Assembly (NCBI RefSeq): GCF_002307355.1
Contig: NZ_CP017481.1
Coordinates: 4,650,001-4,714,000 of the forward strand
Length of the DNA: 64,000 nucleotides
Direction: 5' to 3'
Origin: Pectobacterium polaris
GTDB taxonomy: Bacteria; Pseudomonadota; Gammaproteobacteria; Enterobacterales; Enterobacteriaceae
Shown: piece by piece, positions 40,106-48,793 of the stretch
Layout of the letters: every line of letters begins with the position of its first letter
How positions within the stretch are numbered: the first letter of the stretch is position 1
Program-made: the position numbers and the translations under genes
The notes under the pieces: generated by a model
What the model was told of the DNA's origin: nothing
The model's database searches: none
The model's input: only the letters and a program-made list of their open reading frames with translations

Positions 40106-40119
40106 TTGACTTAAATCAA
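40106..40119 (-). promoter_or_regulatory. FNR site proximal to the grcA promoter
   Basis: TTGACTTAAATCAA matches TTGAT-N4-ATCAA at 9 of 10 fixed positions. A TATATA -10-like element on the minus strand at 40078-40083 would place this site near -41, the class II FNR activation position, with transcription starting near 40072. Confidence 0.8.
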
Positions 40120-40158
40120 TTTTAAAACTCCACCACTTAACCACGCGAAGGCAATTTA

Positions 40159-40172
40159 TTGTTTTATATCAA
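40159..40172 (-). promoter_or_regulatory. Second, upstream FNR site of grcA
   Basis: TTGTTTTATATCAA matches 9 of 10 fixed positions. Its centre is 53 bp from the proximal site. From memory, the two FNR sites of E. coli yfiD (centred near -40.5 and -93.5) are also 53 bp apart. Part of the 425-bp gap between grcA and ung, which has no other gene. Confidence 0.7.
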
Positions 40173-40332
40173 TTTTACCAGCACACCTAATTGCAAATAT
40201 TTTTGTAAATTTTCAATTTTTTTTCAAAAAAAGGCGTTTTCATTACGACAACAACGGTTACGGTTTTACCTCGGCACGATAGATCGGTAAGCTACCCACA
40301 ACACCATTCAACCTGTAAAAAAAGAGTGCATG

Positions 40333-41019
40333 ATGGCGACCTCTCTCACCTGGCATGACGTGCTGGCACAAGAAAAGCAGCAGCCTTACTTCATTAATAC
40401 CCTTGAATTCGTTGGGAAAGAACGTGCAGCGGGTAAGACTATCTATCCTCCGCAGAAAGATGTTTTCAACGCGTTCCGCTTTACTGAACTGCATCAGGTC
40501 AAAGTCGTCATTCTGGGACAAGATCCCTATCACGGCCCAAATCAGGCACACGGGCTGTCATTTTCTGTACGCCCTGGCGTACCCGCTCCGCCTTCTCTGG
40601 GTAATATTTATAAAGAATTGGCGAGCGACATCCCTGGATTTGAAATTCCACGGCACGGTTTCCTGCAAAGCTGGGCGGAGCAAGGCGTTTTACTGCTCAA
40701 CACGGTATTAACCGTTGAAGCCGGACAGGCGCATTCGCATGCTAATTTGGGCTGGGAAACGTTTACTGACCGTGTCATCGCGGCATTGAATGAACAGCGG
40801 GAAGGTCTGGTCTTTCTGCTATGGGGCTCGCATGCCCAGAAAAAAGGCAACATCATTGATCAGCAGCGCCACCATATTCTGAAATCGCCGCACCCTTCCC
40901 CACTGTCTGCACACCGCGGTTTCTTGGGCTGTAAGCATTTTTCGCAGGCTAATCAGCTTCTGGAACAGCAAGGACTGTCGCCAATAGACTGGACGCCAAG
41001 GCTTCCGGAAGAGGCTTAA
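40333..41019 (+). CDS. ung: Uracil-DNA glycosylase
   Basis: Protein of 228 residues from the second of two adjacent ATGs; the first is at 40330. The second gives better spacing from AGAG and matches the E. coli N-terminus [12 protein letters not shown]. Active-site motifs: [18 protein letters not shown] with catalytic Asp, and [13 protein letters not shown] with catalytic His. It removes uracil from DNA. It is divergent from grcA. Confidence 0.98.
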   Translation: MATSLTWHDVLAQEKQQPYFINTLEFVGKERAAGKTIYPPQKDVFNAFRFTELHQVKVVILGQDPYHGPNQAHGLSFSVRPGVPAPPSLGNIYKELASDIPGFEIPRHGFLQSWAEQGVLLLNTVLTVEAGQAHSHANLGWETFTDRVIAALNEQREGLVFLLWGSHAQKKGNIIDQQRHHILKSPHPSPLSAHRGFLGCKHFSQANQLLEQQGLSPIDWTPRLPEEA

Positions 41020-41066
41020 GAGATAACGGTTTGGTTGTCTTCAAAAAACGAAGGCAGCCGACTGTC

Positions 41067-41136
41067 GTTTACAAAGAATGGTTTACAAAGAATGGTTTAC
41101 AAAGAATCGTTTACAAAGAATGGATTACAAGTAATC
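41067..41136. repeat. Tandem repeat of 14 bp downstream of ung
   Basis: Units at 41067, 41081, 41095 and 41109 read GTTTACAAAGAATG (one ends in C); a decayed fifth is GATTACAAGTAATC at 41123. It lies between ung and the tRNA-Ala pair. Confidence 0.85.
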
Positions 41137-41220
41137 GAAAAGTATTGAGCAAACGAAAGACGTTGATTGAATACGGATAAATCGAAAAAACGGGATGAAA
41201 TAAGAGGTAATACGATGATT

Positions 41221-41296
<76 letters not shown>

Positions 41297-41343
41297 ACAA
41301 CGTGTGGAATGTTCGTGATAATCAACCAAACAGAGGGAGTGTT

Positions 41344-41419
<76 letters not shown>

Positions 41420-41467
41420 GTATCTTACAGCATAACCATAAAAGCAAGTACTGTGCGAACGCGTCGC

Positions 41468-41496
41468 ATAATATGAAACCCGATTCGCAGTGTCAA
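41468..41496 (-). promoter_or_regulatory. Sigma-70 promoter of the tRNA-Ala operon
   Basis: On the minus strand TTGACA, 17-bp spacer, TATTAT, followed by a GC-rich discriminator GCGACGCG, typical of stringently controlled stable-RNA promoters. Confidence 0.88.
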
Positions 41497-41607
41497 CGGC
41501 TAAATCCGGTTATCCGATTAACCGCTGAAAAAGACGCCAAAGGTAAGAAAAAACAGACGACAATTTCGATGTCATCTCATCATAAGCACAATAAAAAAGC
41601 TGCTAAC

Positions 41608-41626
41608 GATAACGCGATTTATTATC
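41608..41626 (+). promoter_or_regulatory. Fur-box-like site upstream of the esterase gene
   Basis: GATAACGCGATTTATTATC matches the 19-bp Fur consensus at 14 positions, including both outer half-sites GATAA and TTATC. It lies 48 bp before the likely start of the esterase. Confidence 0.6.
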
Positions 41627-41673
41627 ATCACTTCACGTTACGCTTCTGCCTCCTATATAATAAGCCCCATCAC

Positions 41674-42558
41674 ATGCGCTATGTTCCTATGATTGTATTT
41701 TCTCTGATGGTATCTACCTCTGGCATGTTGCCTGTTCGGGCGCAGCCAACCATTCCTGATATGACCGAACAAGCAAAAGCTCAATTTGAGATCAGGCAAA
41801 TTGAGATGAAAAGCGATGCACAGCATGCCTATCGGCTTTTTATTGCACTTCCCCGCCAACCCGTGCCTGAAGGTGGCTATCCGGTTCTGTACATGCTGGA
41901 TGGCAACGCTCAGTTTCCCGTTGCCGTAAACCGCTATAACGCGAAGAATGGTGCGGCACCGCTGATTGTCGCTATCGGCTATCCGATCGATAAGCCTTAC
42001 GATGTTCCCGCCAGAACGCGTGACTACACACCGCCGACAACGCTCACTGATCCAGATTTTGCCGCAGGCGGCGAAGCTGAGGCGTTTTATCAATTCCTGC
42101 AATCCACGGTAAAGCCTTGGGTTGAAGCGAACTACGCCGTAAATAAGCAAAAACAAACGCTGGCCGGGCACTCTTTCGGCGGTCTGTTTACGCTCTATAC
42201 GCTTTTTAACCACACCGAATCTTTCCAGCGTTATGTTGCTGCAAGCCCGTCTATCTGGTGGGGAAATGGCGTTGTGATTCCGGCAAGAACGCCGCTGATC
42301 GCTACACCGCCACCATCAATTACCGTCACGGCAGGGGCAAATGAAGATGAGCCAGCCAAAACGCAGGCAGGTAAACCTGTTGATGAAAAACGGGCTGAAC
42401 GGCTCAGCCAAAGAAAAATGGTGGAAAGAGCAACAGCGCTGGTCGCACAGCTCAACGAACAAGGCACAAAAGCCGACTTTATTCTGTTCCCCGGTAAAGG
42501 GCACGGCGACGTGATCCCCGATGCCATCGGCAAAGCAGTCGCTATCGCTGGCCAATAA
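41674..42558 (+). CDS. Periplasmic alpha/beta-hydrolase, probable siderophore (IroE-like) esterase
   Basis: The frame is open from 41473, but a signal peptide begins at the ATG at 41674 (MRYVPMIVFSLMVSTSGML, then PVRAQ), giving 294 residues. The upstream part of the frame contains the tRNA-Ala promoter and the Fur box, so it is not coding. Esterase D/PF00756-type features: YPVLYMLDGNAQFPVA, nucleophile serine in GHSFGGLF, catalytic histidine in GKGHGDVIP. IroE, Fes and BesA esterases of this family hydrolyse trilactone or other ferric siderophores. The signal peptide and Fur box favour an iron role, but substrate is inferred. It stands alone between tRNA-Ala and gltX. Confidence 0.8.
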   Translation: MRYVPMIVFSLMVSTSGMLPVRAQPTIPDMTEQAKAQFEIRQIEMKSDAQHAYRLFIALPRQPVPEGGYPVLYMLDGNAQFPVAVNRYNAKNGAAPLIVAIGYPIDKPYDVPARTRDYTPPTTLTDPDFAAGGEAEAFYQFLQSTVKPWVEANYAVNKQKQTLAGHSFGGLFTLYTLFNHTESFQRYVAASPSIWWGNGVVIPARTPLIATPPPSITVTAGANEDEPAKTQAGKPVDEKRAERLSQRKMVERATALVAQLNEQGTKADFILFPGKGHGDVIPDAIGKAVAIAGQ

Positions 42559-42574
42559 TCCCCATAGCACGCCA

Positions 42575-42601
42575 TAAAAAAACCCCGGTTTCTGACCGGG
42601 G
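42575..42601 (-). terminator. Intrinsic terminator of gltX
   Basis: Stem CCCCGGT / ACCGGGG with a 5-nt loop; the A-run at 42576-42582 is the U-tract for the minus strand. Confidence 0.88.
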
Positions 42602-42635
42602 CTCGTCTTGTATAACGCGATTCACACGATAACGA

Positions 42636-44051
42636 TTACTGCTGCGCTTCGCGCTCGGCGATGAACGTCAGCGCTTTATCAATACGCGCCAGCGAACGCT
42701 GTTGACCAATCGCATGCACAGTCACGTCAACGCCAGGAGACTGACCCGCGCCGGTTACCGCAACGCGCAGCGGCATACCGACTTTACCCATGCCCTGACC
42801 CAGTTCGTCCGCCGTGCCCTGAATGGCATGATGGATGTTCTCTGGCGTCCAACTGGTAATCGCGGCCAGTTTTTCACGTACCAGCTCAAGCGGCTGACGG
42901 GCAACCGGACGCAGGTGTTTCTTCGCAGCATCGGCATCAAACTCAGCAAAATCTTCATAGAAATAACGGCAAGAATCCGCCATTTCTTTCAGCGTCTTGC
43001 AACGCTCGCCCAGCAAGCCAACCAGTTCGCTCAGCTGCGGCCCGGTGCGGGTATCAATTCCAGCCTGCTCGATATGCCATGACAGATGCGTCGCCACGTA
43101 TTCTGCGGGTAAATGGTTAATATAGTGATGGTTCAGCCATTGCAGCTTCTCAGTATTGAAAGCGCTCGCCGATTTGTTGACGGCATCCAGCGAGAACAGC
43201 GATTTCATCTCATCCATAGAGAAGATTTCCTGATCGCCAGACGACCAGCCTAAACGCACCAGATAGTTCAGCAGAGCTTCCGGCAGATAGCCGTCATCGC
43301 GGTATTGCATTACACCCACAGCGCCGTGACGTTTGGACAATTTCTTACCGTCGTCGCCCAGGATCATCGACACATGCGCATATTCCGGCACGGGTGCGCC
43401 CAGTGCTTTCAGGATGTTGATCTGGCGCGGTGTGTTGTTGATATGGTCTTCACCACGGATAACGTGCGTGATTTCCATATCCCAGTCATCGATAACGACA
43501 CAGAAATTGTAGGTCGGTGAGCCGTCAGTACGACGAATAATCAGGTCATCGAGTTCCTGATTGCTGAATTCGATCGGCCCGCGAATGCGGTCATTGAAGA
43601 TGACCGAGCCTTCCTGCGGGTTGAGGAAACGCACGACGTGCGGCTCATTATCAGCATGATGTTCGTGAGAGCCACGGCAACAGCCGTCGTAACGTGGCTT
43701 ATCACCATTTTCCATCTGCTGCTCACGCAGCGCTTCCAGACGCTCTTTAGAACAGTAGCACTTATAGGCTGTGCCATTTTCCAGCATCTGATCGATAACC
43801 GCGTTGTAACGGTCAAAACGTTTAGTCTGGTAGTAAGGGCCTTCATCCCAGTTCAGGCTCAGCCAGTTCATACCATCCATAATGGCATCAATCGCGTCCT
43901 GAGTTGAACGCTCCAGATCGGTATCTTCAATACGCAGCACGAACTCGCCGTCATGATGACGGGCAAACAGCCAAGAGTACAGTGCGGTACGAGCGCCGCC
44001 GACGTGAAGATAGCCAGTAGGACTAGGGGCGAAACGGGTTTTGATTTTCAT
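42636..44051 (-). CDS. gltX: Glutamyl-tRNA synthetase
   Basis: Protein of 471 residues, class I synthetase with the HIGH-type motif [14 protein letters not shown] (residues 9-22), a cysteine-rich insertion CYCSKERL...GCCRG (about 98-127) that binds zinc in the E. coli enzyme, and the KMSKS-type KLSKRHG (about 237). It charges tRNA-Glu. It is divergent from the tRNA-Val/Lys operon, as in E. coli. The last 290 bp before those tRNAs hold no gene. Confidence 0.98.
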   Translation of the reverse strand: MKIKTRFAPSPTGYLHVGGARTALYSWLFARHHDGEFVLRIEDTDLERSTQDAIDAIMDGMNWLSLNWDEGPYYQTKRFDRYNAVIDQMLENGTAYKCYCSKERLEALREQQMENGDKPRYDGCCRGSHEHHADNEPHVVRFLNPQEGSVIFNDRIRGPIEFSNQELDDLIIRRTDGSPTYNFCVVIDDWDMEITHVIRGEDHINNTPRQINILKALGAPVPEYAHVSMILGDDGKKLSKRHGAVGVMQYRDDGYLPEALLNYLVRLGWSSGDQEIFSMDEMKSLFSLDAVNKSASAFNTEKLQWLNHHYINHLPAEYVATHLSWHIEQAGIDTRTGPQLSELVGLLGERCKTLKEMADSCRYFYEDFAEFDADAAKKHLRPVARQPLELVREKLAAITSWTPENIHHAIQGTADELGQGMGKVGMPLRVAVTGAGQSPGVDVTVHAIGQQRSLARIDKALTFIAEREAQQ

Positions 44052-44297
44052 TTGGGATTACAGCCTTATTACGCAACGGCTGTCGGCATAGACCGACATA
44101 AGCTCAGAGAACAAAAGTGGGCAACATTCTATCACTCTGCTTCGATTCCTCAACGCCGTAACATGCCGCACAGGCTTTTATTCTGCTAGCGATAGCAAGA
44201 TAACAGGCTGAATTGCGCAAGGATGCAGCACCAGCGGCGATAAATACGACGTCTTGACTAATTTTGCAACGAACAATCATTTTAGTTTTAAAAAGCG

Positions 44298-44325
44298 TTG
44301 ACTCATATTCAAGGATCCCTATAAT
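44298..44325 (+). promoter_or_regulatory. Sigma-70 promoter of the tRNA-Val/Lys operon
   Basis: TTGACT, 16-bp spacer, TATAAT, then discriminator GCGACTCC, 17 bp before the first tRNA-Val. Confidence 0.9.
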
Positions 44326-44342
44326 GCGACTCCACACAGCGG

Positions 44343-44418
44343 GGGTGATTAGCTCAGCTGGGAGAGCACCTCCCTTACAAGGAGGGGGTCGGCGGTTCGA
44401 TCCCGTCATCACCCACCA
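44343..44418 (+). tRNA. tRNA-Val (anticodon TAC), copy 1
   Basis: 76 nt with CCA; acceptor GGGTGAT pairs with ATCACCC; anticodon TAC in a CCTCCCTTACAAGGAGG arm; T-loop GGTTCGATCC. Confidence 0.97.
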
Positions 44419-44477
44419 CTCTTTACGATTTTTAAGTAAAAAGTGTCTCGCTGTGTAGAGTAAGAAGATTTGAGATT

Positions 44478-44553
44478 GGGTGATTAGCTCAGCTGGGAGA
44501 GCACCTCCCTTACAAGGAGGGGGTCGGCGGTTCGATCCCGTCATCACCCACCA
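44478..44553 (+). tRNA. tRNA-Val (anticodon TAC), copy 2
   Basis: 76 nt, same sequence as copy 1, spaced 59 bp after it. Confidence 0.97.
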
Positions 44554-44608
44554 ATCTCATACCAGCTGGTCTTCTTATTAGAAGTTGAAGTAAATGTAGT
44601 TCAGAAGT

Positions 44609-44684
44609 GGGTGATTAGCTCAGCTGGGAGAGCACCTCCCTTACAAGGAGGGGGTCGGCGGTTCGATCCCGTCATCACCCACCA
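44609..44684 (+). tRNA. tRNA-Val (anticodon TAC), copy 3
   Basis: 76 nt, same sequence as copies 1 and 2, spaced 55 bp after copy 2. Confidence 0.97.
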
Positions 44685-44691
44685 CTTCTGC

Positions 44692-44767
44692 GGGTCGTTA
44701 GCTCAGTCGGTAGAGCAGTTGACTTTTAATCAATTGGTCGCAGGTTCGAATCCTGCACGACCCACCA
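44692..44767 (+). tRNA. tRNA-Lys (anticodon TTT)
   Basis: 76 nt with CCA; acceptor GGGTCGT pairs with ACGACCC; anticodon arm TTGACTTTTAATCAA with TTT. It follows copy 3 of tRNA-Val by 7 bp, giving the valU-valX-valY-lysV arrangement of E. coli. Confidence 0.97.
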
Positions 44768-44919
44768 CTTCCGCAAAGTGATTCCCCATCTGAAGTAAAT
44801 CCACCAAATATTATCTGCTGCATATGTTGTGTAGATAAAATTCTACTCAATTGTTCCGCATTAACCTTCCAAAAATTCAATGAAGTACCGCAGCCCTATT
44901 CAGCTACGGCACCTGAAAA

Positions 44920-46026
44920 TCACGCCAGTACGGCTAAATCCGCAGCATCAAAACCGCGTAATTTATCAGTCTGTCCAGAACGCACTTTTTGCACCCATTG
45001 CGCATCAGAAAGCAGGACTCGGCCTACCGCGATCAGGTCAAACTCTTCTCGCTCCATCCGTGCGTACAAATTGTCCAGTGCCGCAGTGCCAGAACCTTCA
45101 CCGCCAAACGCGGCAAAGAAATCTGAGGTCAGCCCCACTGAACCAACGCTGATTGTCGCCGCACCCGTCAATTTTTTCGCCCAACCGGCAAAGTTCAGCC
45201 CTTCCGCCCCATCAACCTCCGGGAATTCAGGCTCCCAGAAACGGCGCTGAGAACAGTGAAGAATATCCACGCCCGCCTCAACCAGCGGCGCTAGCCAATC
45301 CGTCATCTCCTGTGGGGAACTCGCCAGCCGTGCGCTGTAGTCCTGCTGTTTCCACTGACTCACACGCAGAATCAACGGGAAATCTTCACCAACAGCAGCC
45401 CGGACAGCACGGATAATGGCTGCGGCAAAGCGAGAGCGTTCACGGATCGTTGCGCCACCAAAGGCATCTTCACGCTTATTCGTGCCCGGCCAGAAGAATT
45501 GGTCGATCAGGTAACCATGTGCACCATGCAACTCCAGCGTGTCAAAACCTAATAGTTTCGCATCCGCCGCAGCGCGAGCAAAAGCCGCCACGGTATCAGC
45601 GATATCTTCTTCGGTCATCACCACACCACGAGGCTCGTCTGGGCCAACCAGTCCCGATGGGCTTTCAACAGGCGCATCAGGCTCCCAGCCACGTCCGTGG
45701 GTTGAACCCGTATGCCAAATTTGCGGCCCAATACGGCCACCAGCGGCATGAACCGCTTTCGCCACCGCGTCCCAACCGGCCAACGCCGTTTCGCCATGAA
45801 ACAGCGGGATTCCTGGCATATTACGCGAAGCAGGACGATCGACTACCGTTCCTTCTGTCAGAATCAGCCCGACTCCCCCTTCCGCACGGCGGCGATAATA
45901 TTCCGCCTGCGCGGGGCCAGGAATGCCGTTTTCAGCCATCCCTCGCGTCATCGGTGCCATAACAATACGGTTAGGAAGAGTTAACCCTTTCAACGTGAAG
46001 GGACGAAACAGAACATCATCAGACAT
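44920..46026 (-). CDS. Old Yellow Enzyme family NADH:flavin oxidoreductase
   Basis: Protein of 368 residues, an FMN-binding TIM barrel. It starts DDVLFRPFTLKGLTLPNRIVMAPMT and has the OYE text WHTGSTHGRGWEPDAPVESPSGLV, then HGAHGYLIDQFFWPGTNKR. Enzymes of this family reduce alpha,beta-unsaturated carbonyls or other electrophiles with NAD(P)H. The true substrate is unknown. It is divergent from an aldo/keto reductase and near a TetR regulator, with inverted-repeat operator candidates between them, suggesting an electrophile-responsive cluster. Confidence 0.9.
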   Translation of the reverse strand: MSDDVLFRPFTLKGLTLPNRIVMAPMTRGMAENGIPGPAQAEYYRRRAEGGVGLILTEGTVVDRPASRNMPGIPLFHGETALAGWDAVAKAVHAAGGRIGPQIWHTGSTHGRGWEPDAPVESPSGLVGPDEPRGVVMTEEDIADTVAAFARAAADAKLLGFDTLELHGAHGYLIDQFFWPGTNKREDAFGGATIRERSRFAAAIIRAVRAAVGEDFPLILRVSQWKQQDYSARLASSPQEMTDWLAPLVEAGVDILHCSQRRFWEPEFPEVDGAEGLNFAGWAKKLTGAATISVGSVGLTSDFFAAFGGEGSGTAALDNLYARMEREEFDLIAVGRVLLSDAQWVQKVRSGQTDKLRGFDAADLAVLA

Positions 46027-46164
46027 AAATATTTCCTTTTATGGTTTAACGTCATCGCGGCGTTGAATGTCGATTAGAAACTCAATTCATGCAGTTAAGC
46101 AACCCCCGTTAGCGTTGCCTCCCGTAAAGAGAATACCACCCTGCTTGCACTCATAAATGATGTA

Positions 46165-46194
46165 TGACATATATAATAGATGTCAATCGACATT
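46165..46194. promoter_or_regulatory. Operator-like inverted repeats between the OYE and aldo/keto reductase genes
   Basis: TGACAT, 9 bp, ATGTCA (46165-46185) encloses TATAAT (46172-46177). It is followed by AATCGACATT, whose complement AATGTCGATT recurs at 46066-46075 near the OYE start. Half-site spacing and position over a -10 element suggest a repressor site, perhaps for the TetR regulator at 47347. Confidence 0.5.
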
Positions 46195-46212
46195 TAAATA
46201 TAGAGGCACGGT

Positions 46213-47262
46213 ATGAAATACACGACTTTTGGGCGCAACACCGGCTTACGCGTTTCCGAACTTGCTCTCGGAACAGGAAATTTTGGCACTGGTTGGGGCT
46301 ATGGCTCTGAAAAAGAACAGGCTAAACAGGTATTTGATCGTTATACCAACGCGGGCGGTAACTTCATTGATACAGCAGATGCTTACCAGGTCGGTCAATC
46401 TGAACAAATGGTCGGAGAATTCATTGCCGCAGATCGCGATCATTTTGTTGTGGCGACAAAGTACACCTTAAGCGCCCTACCGGAAGCAGGAATATCTCGA
46501 ACCGGCAATAGCCGTAAGAATATGATCTCATCGGTAGAAAACAGCCTTAAGAGACTTAACACCGATCGTATCGATGTGCTGTGGGCACACTTTGATGACC
46601 AATTAACCCCGCTGGAAGAGATTATTCGCACTTTCGACGATCTCATTCGAGCAGGAAAAATCCAGTACGCAGGCCTCTCTAATTTCCCGGCCTGGCGCAT
46701 TGCCCGAGCAGATACCATCGCGGAGCTGCGCGGCTGGTCGCGAATTGCTGGCCTTCAGGTGGAATACAGTCTGGTACAGCGCACCGCAGAGCGAGAACTG
46801 CTGCCGATGGCAGAAGCGATGGGGTTGGCAGCGACGCTTTGGTCTCCGCTGGGTGGCGGCCTGCTGACGGGCAAATACCGCAAAAGTAAAGAAGGTCGTC
46901 TGATCGGCTTTGGCGGAAGACTCGTACACACCGAGCAAGACACAGCCTTGCTGGACGAGGTATTTCGCGTGGCAAACGACTTAAACGTCATGCCAATACA
47001 AATTGCCATCGCCTGGCTGCGGCATAAGTCAGCCCGCGCTAGCACCAGCCTGATCCCTATTCTGGGCTCCCGCACGCTGGCACAGTTGGATGATACGCTG
47101 CTCGCATTAAATGTGGCACTCAGCGACGATCAGGTCGCGCGACTGGACGACGTCAGTGCTATTTCGCTGGGAACGCCGCACGATCAAATCGCGGGTTCAT
47201 TGCCTCGGGCTCAGGGAGGTGATAGCGCTCATATTATTACACCGTGGCCGCCACGGGCCTGA
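46213..47262 (+). CDS. Aldo/keto reductase
   Basis: Protein of 349 residues, (beta/alpha)8 barrel. The catalytic tetrad is visible: Asp in FIDTADAY with Tyr four residues later, Lys in VVATKY, His in VLWAHFDD. The NADPH-binding C-terminal part includes ILGSRTLAQLDDTL. It reduces aldehydes or ketones; substrate unknown. Start ATG at 46213 with AGAGGCA just upstream. It is followed 84 bp later by the TetR-family gene in the same direction. Confidence 0.92.
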   Translation: MKYTTFGRNTGLRVSELALGTGNFGTGWGYGSEKEQAKQVFDRYTNAGGNFIDTADAYQVGQSEQMVGEFIAADRDHFVVATKYTLSALPEAGISRTGNSRKNMISSVENSLKRLNTDRIDVLWAHFDDQLTPLEEIIRTFDDLIRAGKIQYAGLSNFPAWRIARADTIAELRGWSRIAGLQVEYSLVQRTAERELLPMAEAMGLAATLWSPLGGGLLTGKYRKSKEGRLIGFGGRLVHTEQDTALLDEVFRVANDLNVMPIQIAIAWLRHKSARASTSLIPILGSRTLAQLDDTLLALNVALSDDQVARLDDVSAISLGTPHDQIAGSLPRAQGGDSAHIITPWPPRA

Positions 47263-47346
47263 TCCGGCTATTGATGAAAGGCATCATCTATTGAGTCTGG
47301 CTTTTTCATACCCTAAGATGATGCCTGACAGAAAGAGGAGAACAGA

Positions 47347-47928
47347 ATGGCCCGTGTATCAAAACAGCAGATGGAGCGTAACCGAGAGGAAATCATTCAG
47401 GTTTCTTCACAGCTCTTTCGTGAACGGGGCCTGAACGGCGTCAGCGTGAACGACTTGATGGCCGCAGCCGGCTTAACTCACGGTGGCTTTTATGGTCATT
47501 TTGCTTCTAAAGATGAACTCGCTGCCATCGCCAGCCGAAAAGCACTTGAGGGTTCCAATTCCCGCTGGCAAGAAATAAGTCAGCACGCAGATCAACATAA
47601 CCTGCAAACGATGGTTGAACACTATCTTTCTCCCGCCCATCGTGACGGTGCTAAGGATGGCTGTGCGCTCACTGCGTTAGCCAGCGACATAGCCAGAGAA
47701 AGTGAAGACAAACCGGTACGTGAAGTTTATCTCAGCGGTGTCAGAGCCATGCTGGACAGGCTGGAGTCGCTATCGACGATAGAAGATAAAGAACAGCGCC
47801 GACTGCATGCTCTGGCGCAATTCGCCCTGTTATCCGGCGCGCTAACGTTAGCACGCGCAACGGCGGGCGATGCCTTGTCGGACGACTTTCTCAATGCAGC
47901 CAAAAAGGCACTGCTTGGCGACGCATAA
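47347..47928 (+). CDS. TetR/AcrR-family transcriptional regulator
   Basis: Protein of 193 residues. The N-terminal helix-turn-helix domain reads FRERGLNGVSVNDLMAAAGLTHGGFYGHFASK (about 24-56), the TetR pattern. The C-terminal ligand-binding domain is of the type found with YxaF/AcrR-like regulators. AGAGGAG lies 8 nt before the ATG. It probably represses the neighbouring aldo/keto reductase and OYE genes; this is inferred from position and operator-like repeats. Confidence 0.9.
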   Translation: MARVSKQQMERNREEIIQVSSQLFRERGLNGVSVNDLMAAAGLTHGGFYGHFASKDELAAIASRKALEGSNSRWQEISQHADQHNLQTMVEHYLSPAHRDGAKDGCALTALASDIARESEDKPVREVYLSGVRAMLDRLESLSTIEDKEQRRLHALAQFALLSGALTLARATAGDALSDDFLNAAKKALLGDA

Positions 47929-48277
47929 ACCGATTATGAAAAAGGAACCTGTCGCATCCAAGATAGGTTCCACACTGCATCCCCTCTAACACGATTCCCT
48001 TTATGCAATCCATTCCTCTGACCTTCAGCCATTGAGACTACGTTCCTTTTTCATAACATCTTGTTATTGCATTATTCCCATCCATCATTAGACCGCCGCA
48101 ATTGCGGTGCTATGCTTATCTGCGTTTACGACGTTCACGTAATTTTTTGACAGAAAACATCAAATTTATTGGTTTTCTATTCAACCCCTAAATCAACGAC
48201 ACTGCCGCCCTATACAAAGCATTGCCAACAAACATTACCAATAAGCATTTTTTGCTCACTTAATGAGGTTGTCTATT
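47929..48277. promoter_or_regulatory. Intergenic region between the TetR gene and doxX-like gene
   Basis: 349 bp with no gene. A hairpin GGAACCT ... AGGTTCC at 47944-47971 (stem about 10 bp with wobble, no T-tract) probably ends the tetR message. TTGACA at 48147-48152 is a possible -35 for the DoxX gene, without a clear -10. Confidence 0.45.
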
Positions 48278-48712
48278 ATGATTGCTCAGTTGAATCAGTG
48301 GTTCACGCGTTTAACCGATCATCCTGATGCAGGTAAACTTTTACTGCGTTTAACTGTGGGTATTCTGCTGCTGTTTCATGGCGTAGCAAAAATTGAGCAC
48401 GGTGTAGGTTGGATCGTACAAATGCTGCAAGGCGCAGGTCTGCCAGGTTTTATCGCTTATGGCGTTTATATCGGCGAGGTTGTTGCCCCAATTCTGATTA
48501 TTCTGGGCGTATTTACCCGTATTTCAGGCCTGATTGCCGCATTGACGCTGGTTGTTGCTACGCTGATGGTTGGCACAGGTAAATTCTTCACGCTGACTAA
48601 CGTGGGTGCCTGGGCGCTGGAATTGGAAGCACTCTATTTCTTCGCTGGCATTATCATCATGCTGGTCGGTAGCGGTCGCTATTCTGTTGCCTCTAACCCC
48701 GCTTATCGCTAA
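48278..48712 (+). CDS. DoxX-family inner-membrane protein
   Basis: The ATG at 48278 is preferred to one at 48263 because GAGG lies 9 nt before it. Protein of 144 residues with four membrane segments (about 20-42, 55-75, 80-98, 110-132) and the DoxX text LLLRLTVGILLLFHGVAKIEHG. Some family members take part in quinone- or thiol-linked redox defence; the role here is unknown. It stands alone and is closed by a strong terminator. Confidence 0.88.
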   Translation: MIAQLNQWFTRLTDHPDAGKLLLRLTVGILLLFHGVAKIEHGVGWIVQMLQGAGLPGFIAYGVYIGEVVAPILIILGVFTRISGLIAALTLVVATLMVGTGKFFTLTNVGAWALELEALYFFAGIIIMLVGSGRYSVASNPAYR

Positions 48713-48750
48713 TCCTTGCCACCCGGCTGGTGTTGACGACAAAAGCAAAA

Positions 48751-48775
48751 AACCCGCGGATTCGCGGGTTTTTTT
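48751..48775. terminator. Bidirectional terminator between the DoxX gene and cysA
   Basis: Stem AACCCGCG, loop GATT, CGCGGGTT followed by T5; an A-run on the other side serves cysA. Confidence 0.93.
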
Positions 48776-48793
48776 ATTTCGATGCTCTGTCGA

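Noticed and set aside
41473..41673. N-terminal extension of the esterase frame
   Set aside because: It covers the tRNA-Ala promoter and the Fur box, and a signal peptide starts at 41674.
44104..44547. Open frame crossing the tRNA-Val genes on the minus strand
   Set aside because: It is made of tRNA sequence read as codons; the tRNA folds are clear.
48147..48175. Full promoter for the DoxX gene
   Set aside because: A perfect -35 TTGACA is present but no -10 at proper spacing could be found.
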